From assembly GCA_011800805.1 (NCBI GenBank), contig MPNW01000141.1, positions 229,730 through 293,729 on the forward strand: a stretch of 64,000 bases of DNA, written 5' to 3'. The DNA is from Hirudo medicinalis. Its lineage: Eukaryota > Annelida > Clitellata > Hirudinida > Hirudinidae. Within the stretch, counting starts at the first letter, position 1, and each line of letters opens with the position of its first letter. Shown here piece after piece: positions 60,348 through 64,000 of the stretch. Position numbers and translations under genes: made by a program. The notes under the pieces were generated by a model that was not told the origin of the DNA, ran no database searches, and saw nothing but the letters and a program-made list of their open reading frames with translations.

Positions 60348-61872
60348 AGATATATATAATTATTAAATTATAATTATTTATTATATTATATGTATATGAT
60401 ATATATATTTATTAAATTATTATTAATTGAAATATAATTATAATATATGTTTAGTTGTTACTGCATATGTGTAAATGCAAATGTGTTTTTTTTATATAGC
60501 AGCACTCTACACATGCATTAAGTCCAACTTCCAAACAATGTAATACAGTACTTGTGCTAGTTTTTATTGTTGGCCTGTATTGGTTTTTGCGTCAAAGATA
60601 AAATTTTCCAAGTTTTTTGTACTTCGGAACTGCAGGGAATTTTTGCTTTTTTTTTGTCTTTATTTTGAGGAGAGCCAGAGATATTATAGTTTAGTATGTA
60701 CTATATATATTGTGTTCAGCTTTGTATTTTTTCTCCTCCGATGTTCCTTGGTCCTACATGTCTGTCTCATAATATTTTATCGGTCTGAGGCTGGATTTTA
60801 CATTTTTTGTTTCTAATTAACAGACAAGCCCTGCTGATGGGAGGGTTCTTTACTGTGGGAGAGTAAAAAATGGAGCCTTGGAACAGGTGAAAGGAGTCAC
60901 CTATTCTCTTTATGGGTTTCTTGGCCCTAATTTTTCCACTTCAGGAATTTCAGAAAGACAATCTGGCATGCAATGCTTTTCCACGTTAAGAACTTCATGC
61001 AACAGATCCGGATTGGTCTTAAAACGGAAAAGATTTCCAGAAAGTGCTGCCTTTGAAAGCACCATCAACTATTACACCAAAAATGGTCTGCTAACAAATC
61101 CTTTGACAAATAGTCTCTTCTACTGTGTCATTTACCTGGCACCTGGTGATTATCATAGATTCCATTCACCAGCTGACTGGTATGTACAGAACAGAAGACA
61201 TTTTCCAGGTTAATTGTTTTATAGGTAATTTTAGGAATGCATTATGATTGTGAGTTTGCTTTCTAGGTGAATTATTCAGCGTCAAACCATCAGTGGCCAA
61301 ATGGTTAAAGGGCCTCTTTAATATGAATGAGAGGGTGGTTTACTTTGGTGAATGGAAACATGGTTTCTTTTCCATGACCCCAGTTGGAGCAACAAATGTT
61401 GGCTCAATTAGCATATATATTGATAAGGTTACTTATCTACTGACATTGGTGATTGTCTTAACAAACAAACTTAAATCTATCTTTCTTCTGGCAATCACAG
61501 GATTTGAAGACAAACACACCAAGTAAACTAAGGAAAGGCTACTACATGGACAAGACCTTCATTGACTGTGATTCAACCAGTTTTTATAGGAAAGTCAATA
61601 CCAGTGACGATGAAGTCTCAGATCAGGACAATGAAGAAAATGGGATTGTAGATGCAGAGGAAGGTCAGAGGGACTTAAGTGACATATCAGTCTGCAGTGA
61701 TGAGTCAAAAGATGTCAAGATTCCTGGGGTGTTCACAAAGAAAGGAAAATTGTTTGGAGAGTTTAATCTCGGATCCACGATTGTGCTTTTGTTTGAAGCC
61801 CCAAAGAACTTCAAGTTTTCTGTGACACCAGGGCAGAAGATCAACTATGGACAGGCCTTGACAACCCAGTGA
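58411..61872 (+). CDS. PISD: Phosphatidylserine decarboxylase, mitochondrial (PISD)
   Basis: Makes phosphatidylethanolamine from phosphatidylserine at the mitochondrial inner membrane. Exons: about 58325-58848, 59269-59505, 60824-61208, 61267-61427 and 61501-61872; the phases of all four junctions agree. ATG 58411 is the first in-frame methionine of exon 1 and starts a Lys/Arg-rich, acid-poor sequence suited to mitochondrial import; an upstream exon could extend it. A hydrophobic segment, [10 protein letters not shown], follows. Conserved parts: [13 protein letters not shown] [83 protein letters not shown] and [11 protein letters not shown], whose LGST is the self-cleavage site forming the pyruvoyl group. 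There are two insertions: a roughly 40-residue Ser/Arg-rich loop after FLGP and a roughly 45-residue acidic loop before LGST. About 530 residues from 58411. Confidence 0.92.
60308..60450. repeat. (TA)n microsatellite and AT low-complexity tract
   Basis: A run of about 15 TA units (60310-60340) followed by TATA/ATTA low complexity, in the long second intron of PISD. Confidence 0.85.
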
Positions 61873-62453
61873 ACCCCTAAAGAAATATTTTTATAGGACT
61901 TTTGCTTCAAAACTGTTATTTACTTATATCGTTCCAGAGATTTCCAATCATATGACATCTTTGAGATGCTTAAGTTATCTGGGCATTTTTTATTAAGGTA
62001 GTAAGAGATTGCATCACACGTTGTTGGAAGGGTGTCAATTGCTCAAGTTGATATGTTCAGTATTTGTCACAAGCTTGTTATAGTTTCTTTTCAGTCCGTC
62101 TTAGTTTTGGTCAGAATGACCCAAGTAATAATGCATTATCCTTAAGATGATTAATGTGCCTTAAGTGCTTTTGTTTTAAGCCACAAAAAGTTCTGTTTTT
62201 GCAGTTGTCCAGCATATGTTGTGATCAAAGCTATGGCATGAACCATAATGATTCGCAAATGTACTTGTCTGATCAGTGTACTTTTAGTTCATGAAAATAT
62301 TACAAACTCGCAGACTTAGTGTTACTTTTTACTGAAAAACGATGACAAGACAAAGAGTGTTCTTTCTCAGCGCATTTTCGATCAAGGTGACAAAATGAGA
62401 TTGTCAGTTAACATTAAGAGCTGTGGGTATTTACAGGTGCACAGGCTTCCTCA
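61873..62453. other. Convergent 3' interval between PISD and TPR-like gene
   Basis: About 580 bp between two stop codons on opposite strands. It should hold both 3' UTRs. No ORF or repeat of note; no unambiguous polyadenylation signal was identified for PISD. Confidence 0.5.
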
Positions 62454-64000
62454 TTAAAAGTGGTGTCTTCTGCTTCCCGATCCACTTCTCGATCCTCTGC
62501 CCCTCCTTGGAACCGGCTGTGGATATTCGGAAGGCAGAAGCGGCGTGACGGCTGCCCGGGCATTCCCTCTCCCCCCTCTGCTTAGATGATAAGCTCTGCG
62601 AGTCTGCACACCTGATGGTCCTGCAGCAATTAGAGGAGGGGCTTGAGATGACCCTGTCTGGGGAGCCTGCGCTTGGGTGGAAGGCGTGGAGGGCTCATCC
62701 CAAACAATTTTCTGAATCTTAGGTTTTTGATATCCTGCAACAGTCCAGAAAATCATGTCAGAATTGTACGTATTCTATTTTTGCATGTTTTCTATTTAAA
62801 TATTTGATAATTACAATGTACTTTTCAACATAGAATGATGTGAACCACTTGAAGCATTGAAAGTGCATCATTCTTCGTTCCCAAACGACAATTGAAGAAG
62901 AAGTTCTTTATTGACAGAAAAATACAATGCCCATGTTTTGATGAATGATTTAGCATGGGTTCAAAGTGATTTTGAATACCAAAAATATTTTTTTTGTCAG
63001 GCTCTCAGACAGTGAGATTAAGCAAAGTTCAACCAATTAATTGCAAACATATGCAGCTATTACTTTTCCTGTTTGCAATCATACAGTCACATCACAAACT
63101 TTGCCACATTAAAGCCTAAGGCGATTTCAACACTTGCATCCAGATAAATGGATAAATCTTGCAAATGTACCTTGTGATTCTTGTTTATCAGTTGATGCCA
63201 GATCAGATAATCTCTCATGCATCCTTGGCATTCTTACAATTCCTATTGATGTATCTCCAGTATCTTCCCCTACAAAGATTAGGTTAGTTATAGGAAACTA
63301 AGAACATAAACCCAACTCCAATGTATCTTTTATACAGCATAATAACGTTGAAAAAGGTCTCAATTGTCTAATTAGATACATACTGGTCGAATGTTGTGAA
63401 GAGTCAAACTCATCTGCATGTTCACCGTGGGGGTGGCTATCATCCAGTTGTCTTAAAATTGAAGACATAATCATCAGTTTATTAACTCAATCACAATAAA
63501 TAACTAGGCTCAATTATTACTCTCTGTCATCATCAGTGTCCTCATTCTCCAGCTTTTCCTGTTCATGTTGGATGAGGTCGTCTTGGTCATCTCCTTCATC
63601 TCCAGCTGAATTATCCATTAGATCATGGCTTGTTCCCTCATCAAAGTCTAGCAGATCTATGTGTGTTTGATCAACCCCAAGGTCTACAAATGCATATCAT
63701 CATATAATAAGAATAATAAAGTGATATTGATCAATAGTAATCTAATATAGACAACAACCTCCCTGGTGGGCCAGTCCCGAATGACCCTCAGTGATATCCC
63801 GATATGGAAACTGCTCTTCAACTCTGGGTGACCTTGAAATTAAAGTACAATGAACTCATAAGATTTGTAAAGGCTCACATTAGTCCATTAATATCTGTGA
63901 TTAATTATAAACAAAATAAAGTCCTACTGTGTGCCTTCAATGAAGACGTCAGCCTTGTTGATAAACTGATTTGTTGGAGTGCTTGGAACAATCCCATCAT
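62454..64000 (-). CDS. TPR: Nucleoprotein TPR-like, C-terminal exons only (5' part beyond the window)
   Basis: TPR forms the coiled-coil filaments of the nuclear-pore basket. Only its disordered acidic C-terminal region is here, in about six exons. From the right edge they read GIVPSTPTNQFINKADVF, then PRVEEQFPYRDITEGHSG, then an acidic Asp/Glu-rich exon (about 63523-63685), then DSHPHGEHADEFDSS, then GDTSIGIVRMPRMHERLSDL, and finally 62740-62454 with a Ser/Pro-rich, then Arg/Gly-rich end (SRGGRGNAR; RRGRGSRSGSGSRR) and a stop. The order VPSTP/acidic/RG-rich tail resembles the C-terminus of animal TPR. The match is to composition and short motifs only, because the coiled-coil part lies outside the window. 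Confidence 0.6.

Noticed and set aside
1..64000. CRISPR arrays, bacterial operons or prophage
   Set aside because: The window is intron-rich animal DNA; repeats seen are microsatellites, SINEs and DNA transposon relics without regularly spaced spacers.

Overview
This window is nuclear DNA of an invertebrate animal. It is strongly AT-rich, its genes are split by many short GT-AG introns, and the products are metazoan: a CH-CH/spectrin-repeat nesprin with a C-terminal membrane anchor, two Slo1-type BK potassium channels, a calmodulin-like protein, DDX27, phosphatidylserine decarboxylase and the end of the nuclear-pore protein TPR. A lophotrochozoan such as a leech or other annelid is a guess from general genome style, not something proven here. 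Three isolated N positions (29600, 30462, 46382) mark assembly uncertainty.

Layout. From 185 to 19704 (+) runs a nesprin/SYNE gene with about 45 exons and roughly 3,900 codons. It meets, tail to tail, two tandem minus-strand BK-channel genes: copy A (27364 to 19973) and copy B (38416 to 30997). Each copy can be read from an ATG before transmembrane segment S0, through S1-S6, pore, RCK1, RCK2 and a degenerate calcium bowl, to a shared short C-terminus. Between and inside them sit mobile elements: a piggyBac relic with TTAA ends, a small TTAA-flanked element, a non-LTR retrotransposon piece, a SINE and a U2 snRNA-like pseudogene. A non-autonomous hAT element with an 8-bp target duplication lies at 39452-40810.

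From 42627 to 49693 (-) is a five-exon gene joining a ~370-residue novel N-terminus to a complete four-EF-hand calmodulin-like domain; its largest intron holds a broken hAT transposase and AT-rich microsatellites. After a 4.4-kb gene-poor stretch come DDX27 (57705 to 54071, -) and, head to head with it, mitochondrial PISD (58411-61872, +). The window closes with the C-terminal exons of a TPR-like gene on the minus strand, running off the right edge.

The genes do not form a single pathway. The most interesting biology is the BK-channel pair. Their pores differ (GYGD in copy A, GFGD in copy B), yet blocks of RCK1, introns included, are about 97-98% identical while other introns do not align. 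This looks like recent gene conversion between otherwise diverging paralogues, and it could keep the calcium/voltage gating module common while pore properties diverge. The nesprin's KASH-like anchor lacks the usual luminal tail.
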